Shown: piece after piece, positions 24,001 to 27,207 of the stretch
Numbering within the stretch: position 1 is the stretch's first letter
Layout: the number at the start of each line of letters is the position of its first letter
Source of the DNA: Halanaerobiales bacterium
Lineage (GTDB): Bacteria; Bacillota_F; Halanaerobiia; DY22613
Direction of reading: 5' to 3'
DNA: 64,000 nt
Assembly: GCA_023128035.1 (NCBI GenBank)
Contig: JAGMES010000001.1
Coordinates: 18,262-82,261, forward strand
The notes under the pieces: generated by a model
Seen by the model: the letters and a program-made list of their open reading frames with translations, nothing else
The model's database searches: none
Told to the model about the DNA's origin: nothing
Made by a program: the position numbers and the translations under genes

Positions 24001-25060
24001 ATAAAGAATTCTCATTACCCATCTCACTATATGCTTTTATGTCTACCAAAGGTGTATTCTCGTAAGCTCGTCTTTTTTGCATATCTTCCCCAACATTCTT
24101 TAACAAATCAGAAACTTTAATATCCCCTTCACATTGAATTCTTAAAGGAATAGTATTTATAAATAAACCAACTATATTTTCAATACCTAAAATTTCTTCA
24201 GGTCTTCCTGATACGGTAGTGCCGAACAAGACATCACTTGCATTATGGTATTTTTGTAATAATATTCCCCAGAGGGTATAAAATATAGCACCTACTGTCA
24301 AATTTCTTTCTCGACTCAGTGCTTCTAAACTTTCTTTTGAAGTTGTTGACAATTTTACAATGTACTCTCCTTGTTCTAGATCAACTATTTCATTCTTCTG
24401 CGAACTTGGTAATGATGTCTTCAAATCAAATCCTTGTAAGTAATTTGTCCAATATTTTTCCTGCATATCTTTATCAAGTGTTCGAACCCATTTTAAATAT
24501 TCTTTAAATTTAGCTTTAACAGGTCTGTGAGGAACTCTACCATGATCAAATTCATTATAAGTTTCAAAAAACTCTCTTAAAATAATACCATTACTCCAGC
24601 CATCATAAATTATATGATGATTATTAATAATAATTTCATAATTTGCTTCTGCTAATTTACATAAAGTAATGCGCAATAAAGATTCTGTTTCTAAATCAAA
24701 CCTTTCTTTCCTATCTTCCTCTCTTATATTTTCCAGGATTACTTGTTTATTAACTTTATCTTCTACATCAAAAATATCAATAAACTTTACTGGAATTTCT
24801 ACCTCTTTTAAAATAATTTGTATTGCTTTTTCTGTTTTTTTCCATTTAAAAACAGAACGTAACATCTCATTTGTTTTAACTACTGATTGCCAGGCTTTTT
24901 TGAATGTATCAACATTTATTGCTCCATCTACGTTTATTGAGATTTGCTCAATATAATTAGTACTAACCTTATCATTTAAATAATGAAATAATATTCCCTC
25001 TTGCATTGAGCTAAGACTTAATATATCCTCTATGTCATGCTTTGATATTTTAGTAGTCAT
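1..25060 (-). CDS. Giant multimodular nonribosomal peptide synthetase, 8 C-A-T modules visible (3' end outside window)
   Basis: An open frame runs without a stop from an ATG at 25058-25060 to the left edge, more than 8350 codons, cut inside a carrier domain whose DNFFELGGHSI motif occupies positions 2-34. A strong AAGGAGGAA ribosome site precedes the start. Eight carrier motifs of the DNFFELGGHS type recur every ~3.1 kb (near 22050, 18865, 15745, 12615, 9460, 6290, 3175 and 20), each preceded by an adenylation domain with YGPTE and NGK(V/I)D-type A10 motifs and by a condensation domain with HHxxxDG. The ~1040-residue spacing leaves no room for epimerase or methyltransferase domains. No thioesterase is seen, so more modules or another subunit must lie to the left. 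Eight residues are added to a chain on phosphopantetheine arms in the cytoplasm. Frame and domain calls are secure; the product is unknown. Confidence 0.97.
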   Translation of the reverse strand, partial: MTTKISKHDIEDILSLSSMQEGILFHYLNDKVSTNYIEQISINVDGAINVDTFKKAWQSVVKTNEMLRSVFKWKKTEKAIQIILKEVEIPVKFIDIFDVEDKVNKQVILENIREEDRKERFDLETESLLRITLCKLAEANYEIIINNHHIIYDGWSNGIILREFFETYNEFDHGRVPHRPVKAKFKEYLKWVRTLDKDMQEKYWTNYLQGFDLKTSLPSSQKNEIVDLEQGEYIVKLSTTSKESLEALSRERNLTVGAIFYTLWGILLQKYHNASDVLFGTTVSGRPEEILGIENIVGLFINTIPLRIQCEGDIKVSDLLKNVGEDMQKRRAYENTPLVDIKAYSEMGNENSLFDTIVVFENYPLDSLDSNLRINTFTAHERTNYDLTLIIDTFEGIKLNFVYNSELFNIEMIKRLAYHFEQIFKAVIIDSTISISQIEMLSDEEKKRLIYDFNTTKLEYSKTKSIHLLLEEQAEKTPDKIAVVFEDQEITYCELNVRSNQLARVLRQKGVQNDEIVGVMIERSIEMSLALWAILKAGGAYLPISPAYPEQRIDYLLDDSNLSILLTQTDLLNKMDVECEVVDLKDNKLYAGDKSNLECITNSKNLAYIIYTSGSTGMPKGVMIEHRSVINVLNWMQKRYQLVEEDVILQMTAFTFDVSVWELFWWSLVGAKVCFLTPNGEKDPEIIIKTIEKYQVTTMHFVPSMLNAFLDYLENFSGLDRLESLRYVFASGEALKPQQLQRFNKLLHHSNGTRIFDLYGPTEATIYASYFDCPTDLELRKTIPIGKPIGNTQLYILDKYNKLVPVGVLGELCISGDGLARGYLNKPELTAEKFVENPIMTGERMYRTGDLTRWLPDGNIEFLGRMDFQVKIRGLRIELSEIDFHLSNHAAIKESMVVAGEDNKGDKYICAYYVSLEMISTSKLRQYLANVLPDYMIPSYFTRLDKFPINQNGKVDRKALPKPDASSDGEKEYVAPTNPLEEKLINTWLDVLDVERIGITDNFFELGGHSLKAMTLITKIFKELNVELTIGQIFKTPTIIELAQCIKSSEKSIYSDIEPIEEGEYYSVSSAQKRLFLLNQLEGINTAYNMSGVVKITGNLDFERFELAFKKLIQRHESFRTSFVVVDGELKQKVHNDIDFKINLIDFNVMEDSEDINLNILINDFIKPFDLSQAPLFRVGIITNVPSICIDSENKGESTAILIFDMHHIISDGTSLNILTSEVAKMYEDNELAELRIQYKDFSAWQNDLFNSESIKEQEEYWINIFAGEISVLNLPTDYSRPAIMSYEGDKLSFEIGENLTAKLNSIAQEQGATMYMVLLAAYNILLSKYSGQEDIIVGSPIAGRPHADLENIIGMFVNTLAMRNFPESDKSFLGFLADIKDRALKAYENQDYQFEMLVEKLDLKRDLSRNALFDVMFVLQNIEHQEYSLNGLKFTPYDNDNKISKFDLTLMAEEEVKKIKCSLEYRTGLFKENTIQRMVEHFENILKAIVENPKIKLAEIDLLSNEERDKLLFEFNDTNAEYRDSVTLHEFFEEQVERTPDNIALVYKDAQMNYEELNKKSNQLARLLRERGVGPDQVIGIMVDRSCEMIIGIMGILKAGGSYLPISSDYPEERINFLLKDTKTEILLTQSDFINKVNFEGTIIDLKEKELYQGESINLEGVNVSQDLAYVIYTSGTTGKPKGVMIEHCNVLNLIAGLSDKIYSHYDSSLRVCLLASYVFDASVQQIFASLLLGHSLYIVPDEVRKSGKDLLEFYYENSIDISDGTPAHISLILNAMVPVEKIPVKHFIIGGEALPSQTVIKFLDKFNVSKPNLTNIYGPAECCVDSTAYLVNIEKVKKYSTVPIGAPLANKSIYILDKNQRLVPIGVAGEIYISGEGLARGYYNALDLTADKFINNPFEPGRRMYKTGDLARWLPDGNIEFLGRTDFQVKIRGHRIELGEIEAQLLTHEDINESIVIDREDIDGAKYLCAYLVLIKDSSVSDLRKYLAQILPDYMIPSYFIKMDELPKTINGKINRRALPEPDKSMKTGTKYVAPENEIEIKLAKIWSEVLRLEKIGINDNFFELGGHSLKATTVVSKAFKELNVEIALGQIFKTPTIKELAELIKSTEESIYSEIEPVDFAEHYALSSAQKRLFLLNQIEDNNTSYNMPGAMIIEGDFDKGRLESAFKELINKHESLRTSFEFVEGQPVQRIHENVKFNLDYIVLDNLEIRDFTEAENQIEELMKEFLKPFDLSKAPLLRVGLIKVLDKQVLVFDMHHIISDGVSMNILVKELVNMYEGKDLPELRIQYKDFSAWQNDLFTSERIKEQEEYWLNVFAEEIPVLNLPTDYLRPAIIAYEGDKLNFEIGEELTAKLNSIAKEQGATMYMVLLAAYSILLSKHSGQEDIIVGSPIAGRPHADLENIIGMFVNTLAMRNFPESDRLFVEFLADVKDRALKAYENQDYQFEMLIEKLDIQRDLSRSPLFDTVFALQNTSENENISLGEINFIPLAFESNITKFDLTLNAHEIENKIIFILNYATKLFKKETIERMSNHFVHILDEIVENPNATLKDIQMLSMREKDQLVYDFNDTRIEYPFGQTIHHSFEEQVTKTPDSIALVFEEKMLTYRELNEKANQVARVLRNKGARTDQIVGIMMDRSLEMIIGMIAILKAGVAYLPIDPSYPEARIEYMISDSNAQILLTQEKLADNLNFTGTVIAVDNLDLSVYEKTNLTIEYNSRDLAYVIYTSGSTGKPKGVMIEHKGIANIKQHFEQSIGINETDKIVQFASCAFDASVWEIYIALLSGATLYMIEKDIINDYSKFENYLNDNGITTALLPPVYLNHLSVENILTLKRVITGGSATNFDLVNSWIEKVDYINAYGPTETTIIATVWKAKKNGMIQKNIPIGMPISNTQVYILDKQLKPVPIGVVGELCIAGVGLARGYLNRPNLTAERFVQNEFAGECMYRTGDLARWLADGNIEFIGRIDNQVKIRGYRIELGEIEQKLLEHYDIRETVVVDYKDEVDNSYLVAYYVTEQELSVNELRNHLSKELPEYMIPSYFMRLDKLPLTSNGKINLQALPKLDGNMVTGSEYIKPTNIIEENLVSIWSEILGVERIGILDNFFELGGHSLKATTVISKVFKELNVEISLGQIFKTPTIKGLAELIKSAEESIYSEIKPVDFAEYYALSSAQKRLFLLNQIEDNNTSYNMPGAMVIEGDLDKERMESAFRELIQRHEILRTSFELIKGEPVQCVHETVEFNLEYFTDADGQVEELMREFVKPFDLRKAPLLRVGLIKVSDKHVLIFDMHHIISDGSSLGILTGEVANLYNGNELEKLRIQYKDFSAWQNDLFESEKINNQEEYWLDTFAGEVPVLNMSTDQPRPVVMTYEGDKINFELGEELTAKLNSIAQEQGATMYMILLAAYNIILSKYSGQEDIIVGSPIAGRPHADLENIMGMFVNTLAMRNFPESDKSFVGFLAVIKDRALKAYENQDYQFEMLVEKLDLKRDLSRNALFDVMFVLQNTEHQEYALNGLKFTPYDIENNITKFDLTLVAEEEVKKIKCSLEYRTGLFKENTIQRMVEHFENILKAIVENPKIKLAEIDLLSDEERDKLLFEFNDTNAEYRDSVTLHEFFEEQVERTPENIALVYKDAQMTYEELNKRSNQLVDLLCQKGITHDQIVGIMVDRSFEMIIGIMGILKAGGAYLPIDPDYPEDRIAYMLNDSQAKVLLTQNYLIDIAEKLDYAGEIIDLTDEDTYTGDSSNSENITRPEDLAYIIYTSGSTGKPKGVMVEHKNAVNTLQYLYRTYPFTESDAYLLKTAYTFDVSVSEVFGWFFGNGRLIIPEKGVEKDPKALVEVIENYDVTHINFVPSMLNILFNTLNEEEIKVLNKLKYVFVAGETISKNLVEECYSKIGGVIFENLYGPTEATIYATKYALVDLEGKVNVPIGKPLANMQIYILDSQGKPQPVGVAGELFIAGSGVTRGYLNRKELTEEKFVADPFRTVGRMYKTGDLARWLADGNIEYLGRIDNQVKIRGFRIELGEIENQLLKDERIKEAVVVDRTDEAQDKYLCGYIVTKEDLSVSEIKENLAIELPDYMIPAYFVKLEELPKITSGKVDRKALPKPDGSIGVGTEYVAPTNEIEEKLTAIWSEVLRIEKIGINDNFFELGGHSLKATTVVSKAFKDLNVEISLGQIFKTPTIKGLAELIKSAEESIYSEIKPVDFAEHYALSSAQKRLFLLNQIEDNNTSYNMPGAMIIEGDLDKGRLEFAFRELINKHESLRTSFELIKGEPVQCVHETVEFNLEYFTDADGQVEELMKEFIKPFDLSKAPLLRVGLIKVSDKQVLVFDMHHIISDGVSMNILVKELVNVYEGKDLPELRIQYKDFSAWQNDLFNSERIKEQEEYWLDNFAGEIPVLNMSTDKPRPVVMTYEGDKLNFEIGEELTAKLNSIAQEQGATMYMVLLAAYNILLSKYSGQEDIIVGSPIAGRPHADLENMIGMFINTLAMRNFPVSERSFAKFLADVKDRALKAYENQNYQFEMLVEKLDLKRDLSRSALFDVMFVLQNHAEQNTIATDTLNFIPYDIENNVSKFDLTLYVFENSKKIELNIRYSTQLFNKERIERLSRHYLEILSEIVENPMVKLADIQMLSDEEQKQLLIEFNDTMVEYPENKAVHRLFEEQVSKTPDKIALTFNDQHLTYQELNERANQLARVLRLKGVIKDCSVGIIVERSLDMIVGMLAVLKAGGAYLPIDSEYPADRISYMLNDSKTKILLTTCIHEESLLVDLPTSIEILNMDKIEYLDDLTNLDDVSDLNSLAYIIYTSGSTGRPKGVGIEQHSLVNYVNWFSKKAKITEDDSSVLLTSFAFDLGYTVLWTSLVCGAELHIVSENLYKDANELINYLAYNSITYIKATPSLFNMIVNSPKFDNRSILDTLRMIVLGGEQIRVNDLIKYRTIYPTVKFMNHYGPTEATIGCVSTLIDEDNFAEFINRPVIGRPNSNVAVYILDKNNNPVSVGVNGELCITGVGLARGYVNKLELTKEKFIQNPYAEGDLRKRLYKTGDLARWLADGRIEFIGRIDHQIKIRGFRVEVGEIENQLLVHENIKEVVIIVGEDNNDKYLAAYFVAEEELTTTLLRQYLSKRLPEYMIPAYFVQLDELPLTPNGKLDRKALPNPLSSINTGKTYVAPTNELEEKLVSIWERVLKIEKISVYDNFFELGGHSLKATDFISKVYKELNVELPLRQVFTTPTIKELAEYISQAEESIYSDIPVLENDLDANEWIYPVSSAQRRLYVLEQLDGISTGYNVPAVMWVEGNLDIERLETAFKELVKRHESLRTAFKVIGGEISQVIYRDVEFEITHIVPDSQKLKDGNWSLDEEIKSFIRPFDLSKAPLLRVGLITDLPSTLSPQGKSSDVLIVDMHHIISDRVSRNNVIKEVANLYAGNQLSELIIQYKDFSVWQNSLLDSEIIKKQEEYWLGMFADAVPVFNMPTDYARPAVMSYEGDQINFEIGKDLTRKLNQLAQEKGVTLYMVLLAAYNVLLSKYSGQEDIIVGSPIAGRPHADLEDVIGMFVNTLAMRNYPVSDKSFNEFLKDVKERTLTTYENQDYQFEMLVEKLSNDKNLIPIDLGRNLLFDTMFVLQNADKQEISLSDLKFVPYQSTGKVSKFDLTLSLAESEETIQYVIEYRTKLFKESTIKRLAGHFNNILETIVEKPELQLADIEMLSAKEREQILIDFNQTTVDYPKEKTISQLFLEQVKRTPEKIALVYEDQELTYKELDERSNQLAYLLRSKGVGSDKIIGIMSERTPEMVIGVLGIVKAGGAYLPINVDYPDDRVEYMLNDSKAEWLLLGTDIEQNIEFSGEIIDLNNLDLDGNIPSLEDLNKPNDLIYIIYTSGSTGKPKGVMIEHQNVNRLVKNSNMLRIQSTDRIMQTGSLAFDASTFEIWGTLLNGASLYLIDREDLLAAERFEKNLKQHQITTIWLTAPLFNQLFDENPEMFSELKTLIVGGDALSPKHINGVRAKYKDLEVINGYGPTESTTFTTFYRIERRFEENIPIGEPVSNTQVYILNKSNRLQSIGVPGELCIGGDGLARGYLNRPELTADKFVANPVIQGERMYRTGDLVRWLSDGNIEFMGRIDYQVKIRGFRIEPDEITAHLLSHEAIQDAVVIAREDEGNKYLCAYLVSDGEVAVADIRSYLSKTLPDYMIPSYFISMEKLPLTLNGKIDRKALPKPDGNIITGVDYVAPTNEVEEKLAQIWSEILNVDKVGINDNFFELGGHSLKAATLVGKMFKEFETEVPLVQVFKTPTLKKLAEYISSSEESEYLAIPAVVESEYYSVSSAQKRLYVLNQFEGIGTGYNIPVVMTIEGELSASHLEDALNKLIKRHESFRTSFEMVDGKPVQKIHQDVEYKIENLELNADKLEVKEIIDDVIDKFIRPFDLRKAPLLRVGLCRIKDKHLLILDIHHIIADGVSMDIFVKDLINLYDGNELPYLRIQYKDFSVWQNELFNSDKIKNQEEYWLNVFAGEVPGLNMPTDYIRPAVMSYAGNKIDFVVEKELTSRLNNFATKNGVTLYMILLAAYNILLSKYSGQDDIIVGSPIAGRPHADLENIVGMFVNTLAMRNKPGREKSFVEFLEEVKENALKAYENQDYQFEMLVEILDLEVDLSRNALFDTMFALQNEFDSELSLKGLKFKPYKLENKISKFDLTVNAAEVDDYIKLIFEYRTDLFKAATIKRMAGHYISILQNVLESPKISLKNIEIVSTEEKDKLLNEFNNTLIEYPADCTIHQLFEKQVESTPNKVAVVFEEKQLTYEELNQKSNQLAYLLCQKGVTVDEVVGIMMERSLEMVIGMLGVLKAGGAYLSIDSEYPEERIEYMLTDSNAKTLLIAGQMADKIQFAGEVIALDDERIYANNSSNLEYINTPNDLAYLIYTSGSTGMPKGVLLEHKGILNFVTYFNKGLEIKDTDRVLQFASCSFDASVSEFYMALLTGATLYMIDQDTINSYSEFTKFLNENGITVVTLPPIYLKNLDPKKVTTLRKLITAGSKTNFDLVNKWKDSVDYINAYGPTEGTICATTFICKGDIDHYSSVPIGKPIYNTKAYILDQNGQLAPIGVPGELCISGVGLARGYLNRAELTEEKFVQNLIDGDSEHQKLYRTGDLARWLADGSIEFLGRIDHQVKIRGYRIEVGEIENWLKKDERVNEVLVVDYKDVDGDSYLCAYYTATGELAVSELRQYLSTKLPNYMIPAYFIGLEEFYLTTSGKIDRKALPIPGENYNIETVYLAPTNECEEKLVQIWSEILKRENIGITDNFYNLGGQSLKAMSLSQEMFKEFNVEVPLSQVFKTPTIKELTEFINEADKSIYSEIKPIEEKERDGAHYQVSSAQKRLFVVDQLMGANTTYNMPAALVIEGNFERERFEFALQKLIQRHEALRTSFMVVEEEPIQVIHQNVEFNVAYIAEKNCNQAEMEDVMRTLVSEFVKPFDLSQAPLLRVGFAKVNERYLMIFDMHHIISDGVSMNILINDLQNLYAGNELPELRIQYKNFAEWQNQLFHSKKIKEQEEYWLNIFADKSEIPVLDLPTDYQRPAKRSFEGDRIRFEIDTELTVKLNQLANNNGATLNMVLLAAYNILLAKYSGQEDIIVGSPIAGRSHSDLKNIVGMFVNTLVMRNYPAFDKSFVQFLEEVKEGALKAYENQDYQFEMLVDKLKLDRDLSRNPLFDVMFTLQNEDRSSFEIDELRFIPYEVENNTAKFDLTLAGSESNSKINFSLEYSTILFARETIERFSRYYVRILEEITKEPKIILSDIIMQSEEEKYQQLYDFNNTKTDYPKEKTINELFEEQVKNNPNNIALIYEDETMTYRELNAKANQLARKLRVMGVGPDCIVGLMVERSIGTKTIIGILGILKAGGAYLPIDPEYPTDRINYLLTDSGTKILLTQSHIANKVDFNGTVIDMDRFDFVGDDSNLEVINRSDNLIYVIYTSGTTGKPKGNLTMHVNVSRVVLNTNYIEITDKDKVLQLSNYAFDGSVFDIYGALLNGAELVLINKDTAMNLDRLAELIKDKNITIFFITTALFNILVETKIDYLAGVRKILFGGERVSVDHAKKALNYLGKDRIIHVYGPTESTVYATYYPINQIDSKAKTISIGSPLANTEIYVLDKHNQLQPIGVPGELCISGEGLARGYLHNQELTDAKFIKNPFNPEKRLYKTGDLVRMLADGNIEFIGRIDQQVKLRGFRIELGEIEECLGQHSAITDVVVVVQKDVLDNKYLVAYIVENEEIAVSELKVHLQGSLPDYMIPAYFVKLDKIPLTSNGKVNRRALPEPDLSSTVETEYVAPENETEERLAEIWSEILGIERVGIIDNFFELGGHSI
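3090..6214 (-). other. NRPS module 7 (C-A-T), aromatic residue predicted
   Basis: Condensation domain with LDIHHIIADGVSM, then an adenylation domain whose pocket reads D-A-S-T-I-A-A-I-C-K. This is the GrsA phenylalanine code DAWTIAAICK with W239 changed to S, a change known to enlarge the pocket. Phe, Tyr or Trp are the candidates. The carrier motif is the variant DNFYNLGGQS, with the phosphopantetheine serine kept. Confidence 0.75.
6215..9389 (-). other. NRPS module 6 (C-A-T), predicted Val; variant C-domain active site
   Basis: The adenylation pocket reads D-A-F-W-I-G-G-T-F-K, identical to the classic valine code. The condensation domain reads HHIISDRVSR near 8826-8855 instead of HHIISDG, so the conserved glycine after the aspartate is arginine. 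The carrier motif is DNFFELGGHSL. The C domain also carries an extra stretch after the active site (SSDVLIVD replaced by a longer loop near 8870-8905). Confidence 0.88.
9390..12534 (-). other. NRPS module 5 (C-A-T), predicted Asp
   Basis: Condensation domain with HHIISDGVSM, adenylation domain, carrier YDNFFELGGHSL. The pocket reads D-L-T-K-V-G-H-I-G-K, identical to the published aspartate code. A4 is FDLGYTVLW and A5 is MIVLGGEQI. The C-domain DNA around 12000-12140 is nearly identical to the corresponding part of module 3 (18240-18380). Confidence 0.88.
12535..15659 (-). other. NRPS module 4 (C-A-T), specificity not assigned
   Basis: Condensation domain with HHIISDGSSL, adenylation domain and carrier NDNFFELGGHS. 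The pocket reads D-V-S-N-F-A-L-I-Y-K. It shares V236, F299, L322, I330 and Y331 with module 1, so the two A domains look related, but S239, N278 and A301 match no code I know. The A10 motif reads ITSGKVDRKAL. Its A/C junction DNA is nearly the same as that of module 2. Confidence 0.7.
15660..18789 (-). other. NRPS module 3 (C-A-T), bulky hydrophobic residue predicted
   Basis: LCL-style condensation domain with HHIISDGVSM, adenylation domain and carrier LDNFFELGGHS. The pocket reads D-A-W-L-I-G-A-I-I-K, and the A5 segment is RVITGGSA followed by INAYGPTETTI, which is the GrsA phenylalanine lineage. L at 278 and G at 301 move it toward leucine-type codes. I call it Leu or Phe-like. The A10 segment is SNGKINLQAL, with the catalytic lysine present. 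Confidence 0.65.
18790..21959 (-). other. NRPS module 2 (C-A-T), predicted Gln (or Glu)
   Basis: Condensation domain of LCL style with HHIISDGTS, then an adenylation domain and carrier DNFFELGGHSL. The pocket reads D-A-Q-D-I-G-I-V-D-K, two conservative changes from the glutamine code DAQDLGVVDK. Unusual local motifs are GGEALPSQ at A5 and YGPAECCVDS in place of YGPTE. About 350 bp of the A/C junction around 20401-20752 is nearly identical to module 4 DNA (14149-14500). Confidence 0.8.
21960..25060 (-). other. NRPS module 1 (C-A-T), Ser-like specificity, DCL-like entry C domain
   Basis: The first ~450 residues form a condensation domain with HHIIYDGWS. Its entry reads SLSSMQEGILFHYL, the style of D-donor (DCL) condensation domains, preceded by a short ISKHDIEDI-type helix resembling a COM acceptor. 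Later C domains here read SSAQKRLFLLNQ, the LCL style. The adenylation pocket (GrsA numbering 235, 236, 239, 278, 299, 301, 322, 330, 331, 517) reads D-V-W-H-F-S-L-I-Y-K. This matches the serine code DVWHLSLIDK apart from the conservative 299 change (F is found in EntF) and Y at 331. Serine is therefore the best guess, not certain. The carrier motif is intact. Confidence 0.75.
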
Positions 25061-25163
25061 CAAAATTCCTCCTTTTATTTGAATTTTTTAGCTTTTATCC
25101 CAATATAAACCTGGTAACTTTATTTTTGTAAAAAAAAATTATAATTATGGTTGATATACATTT

Positions 25164-25192
25164 ATTGTATTATAAAAGTCTTTTATTGTCAA
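25164..25192 (-). promoter_or_regulatory. Sigma-A-type promoter of the NRPS gene
   Basis: On the minus strand TTGACA (25187-25192) is followed after 17 nt by TACAAT (25164-25169). A start near 25157 would give a ~97-nt leader before the NRPS ATG. The fit is five of six at -10 and perfect at -35. The rest of the 390-bp gap to the next gene holds only the SPOCS-gene terminator. Confidence 0.7.
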
Positions 25193-25313
25193 CCACGCTT
25201 ATTTTTGTTAACAACGTATTATTGTAGTGAAACATTTAACTACGAATGTATTTTCAATTAATCTGAAATTGTTTTTATTATTTATTTTTCTTTATGTCTA
25301 TGTTATAATCTAT

Positions 25314-25355
25314 TAAAAAAATAGCTCACCATCTCTTAAAAAAAGATGATGAGCT
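25314..25355 (-). terminator. Terminator after the SPOCS/LysM gene
   Basis: A 12-bp stem (arms 25323-25334 and 25344-25355, one G-U pair on the minus strand) is followed on the minus strand by a run of T's (25315-25321). It separates the spore gene from the NRPS promoter. Confidence 0.75.
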
Positions 25356-25453
25356 TAAAGTCGAGATAATAACTGCGTTATTATCTCTTAAGTTTAACAA
25401 CTTTAGAAGGATATATGAACTCCCACTGAAATTTTGGAATTATTCTAGTACTT

Positions 25454-27034
25454 TCATCTCATAGAATTTATAAGAGCTTTTGGGATGGTTATTTTTTGAT
25501 TTATTTCTAATTTATCGGGATTTTCTAGATTATTATATTCAGCCAAAACATCCATACTTACCTTATATCGACGAGCAATCTTCCAAAGAGTATCTCCTTT
25601 TTGAACTACATATATAAGATAAGACGGCGGACATAATTCGTCAACTATTGGCGAGACTTCGACCAGATCAACAACACATTCAACTTCTATCATACTAGTT
25701 ATTTTAGCTAATTTTTCTAAAATCATATTTACTTCTAACGTTCTGGCATTGAGAACTTGACAAGAAGTACGTTTAACTTCGACTTCTACATAGACATCCA
25801 TACCTTCTTCACAATTTTCAATAGGAATATAGTTATTAAAATCAAAATACTCTTTTAGGGAAACAGTAACTTCATCATGACAATAATCTTCGTCTGCTAC
25901 ATAATACGCTGTACCTTCTATATTCCCTTCTACTACAACGCCACCATCATTAATCATACTAGTCAAATCTTTTACTCGACTATAACAAAGAAGAATTCTT
26001 TTCACATCAGATCTGGTTGGAGGAATATTAATCCGATGAACAATAGCATCTCTAACCCTATTTCGGCCAATCACTTCTTCCATCATGTATGTAACTTTTT
26101 CTGTATCAACCTTATCATTTAAAATGTCAGTCACTACTGTTAAACGACGAGGTTTAGTAAGTTTTACATAACATTCTACCTGACCAACAATCCGAATTTT
26201 ATCATCTGCTATTTTTTGTAAATTCAACTCGATCAGTTTATAATTTCCGTAAACATTCATTCCAGGTTGAGCACCATAAAGATCAATCGTATGGCTAAAC
26301 TCAATCCGTTCATCTAAGATCTGAATTCCTTCTTCCTCTGATTTATAAAGAACTCTAATCTCCATTACTCCTTCACAGGCCACAGAATGTTCCATCGTCT
26401 TATATTCTGTCTGAATAACCTCTCCAGTAATAGATAAGAGATTCTCGGTTCCAGGGAAACTATCTATCGTAACTTCTCTAGAAACTGTCCCCCGAATACA
26501 TTCATCACCAACCCATTCTTCAATTCTAAGATGTTCTGTAATAACCTCTTCTTCAGGAAGCCCATTAACCTCACTGATACACTGAAAATCTCTTATTTCA
26601 CTGACAGAACAGTATTTGATTAAAGTAATTGCAACCTCTAAAACATCAGTCTCCAGAACTTCAAAAGTTATATCAGCAACACGAATATTCAAGAAAACAT
26701 TCATTCCAGGTTCGGCTTCAGAAATATCGACAAAATTCTCAAACTCAATTTTGGCATCCTGATAATATGTACCAATATAGTTTTGATCATCATCATCTAC
26801 TTCTTCTACATTGTACATAATCTCTATATGGAGCACTCCATTAATCTCTACACCACCATCAACGATCATTGCTTTCATATCTTTAACCTTAGCTTTTACA
26901 TCCAATATTTCATTTACCTGACCATCAGTCTTGTGATTCATTAGCTCAATGTCGCCTGAAACTACGTCTTTGACCATTTCCCGAGCAAGAACTACTTCTG
27001 CTTTAACTCTTTCTTCTTTAAATTTAATAGCCAA
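25454..27034 (-). CDS. SPOCS (DUF3794) domain protein with C-terminal LysM, SipL-like spore morphogenesis protein
   Basis: The 526-residue protein has three repeated SPOCS/DUF3794 units, each with an inner strand such as VEINGVLHIEIMY and a PGMNV turn (near residues 100, 250 and 420). A single LysM ends the chain (about residues 473-522, YVVQKGDTLWKIARRY...ITIPK). This is the layout of SipL of Clostridioides difficile, which binds SpoIVA through LysM and ties the coat to the forespore surface. There is no signal peptide, in keeping with a mother-cell cytosolic protein. The ribosome site is GAAAGGAGGAAGAGGAG. The orthology with SipL is inference from layout; other LysM-SPOCS coat proteins are possible. 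Confidence 0.85.
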   Translation of the reverse strand: MAIKFKEERVKAEVVLAREMVKDVVSGDIELMNHKTDGQVNEILDVKAKVKDMKAMIVDGGVEINGVLHIEIMYNVEEVDDDDQNYIGTYYQDAKIEFENFVDISEAEPGMNVFLNIRVADITFEVLETDVLEVAITLIKYCSVSEIRDFQCISEVNGLPEEEVITEHLRIEEWVGDECIRGTVSREVTIDSFPGTENLLSITGEVIQTEYKTMEHSVACEGVMEIRVLYKSEEEGIQILDERIEFSHTIDLYGAQPGMNVYGNYKLIELNLQKIADDKIRIVGQVECYVKLTKPRRLTVVTDILNDKVDTEKVTYMMEEVIGRNRVRDAIVHRINIPPTRSDVKRILLCYSRVKDLTSMINDGGVVVEGNIEGTAYYVADEDYCHDEVTVSLKEYFDFNNYIPIENCEEGMDVYVEVEVKRTSCQVLNARTLEVNMILEKLAKITSMIEVECVVDLVEVSPIVDELCPPSYLIYVVQKGDTLWKIARRYKVSMDVLAEYNNLENPDKLEINQKITIPKALINSMR

Positions 27035-27099
27035 CTCCTCTTCCTCCTTTCGTATATCCTATAAAATCGAGATAGGCAAAAATTTGCTTTTACACTAAT

Positions 27100-27127
27100 A
27101 TATATAGCCCCTGTTTAAAAAATATGC
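27100..27127 (-). promoter_or_regulatory. Possible sigma-E promoter of the SPOCS/LysM gene
   Basis: On the minus strand GCATATT (27121-27127) is followed after 13 nt by CTATATAT (27100-27107). The first box fits the sigma-E -35 consensus KMATATT fully, the second fits CATACAAT only partly. It lies 66 nt upstream of the start and just 22 nt from the sigma-K -35 AC of the divergent gene. Confidence 0.4.
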
Positions 27128-27149
27128 CATAACTCGTATAATTTTTTGC

Positions 27150-27177
27150 ACCATAATAAAGATTTGAGCATATGATA
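27150..27177 (+). promoter_or_regulatory. Sigma-K promoter of the small divergent gene
   Basis: AC (27150-27151), a 17-nt spacer and CATATGATA (27169-27177) match the sigma-K pattern AC-N16/17-CATANNNTA exactly. It lies ~30 nt before the start codon at 27208. Confidence 0.6.
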
Positions 27178-27207
27178 TAGAATAATGTATTTGGGGAGGG
27201 ACTAATT

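Noticed and set aside
24669..24956. 95-codon plus-strand frame opposite the first C domain
   Set aside because: It is a shadow of the NRPS reading frame, Ser/Phe-rich and without a ribosome site.
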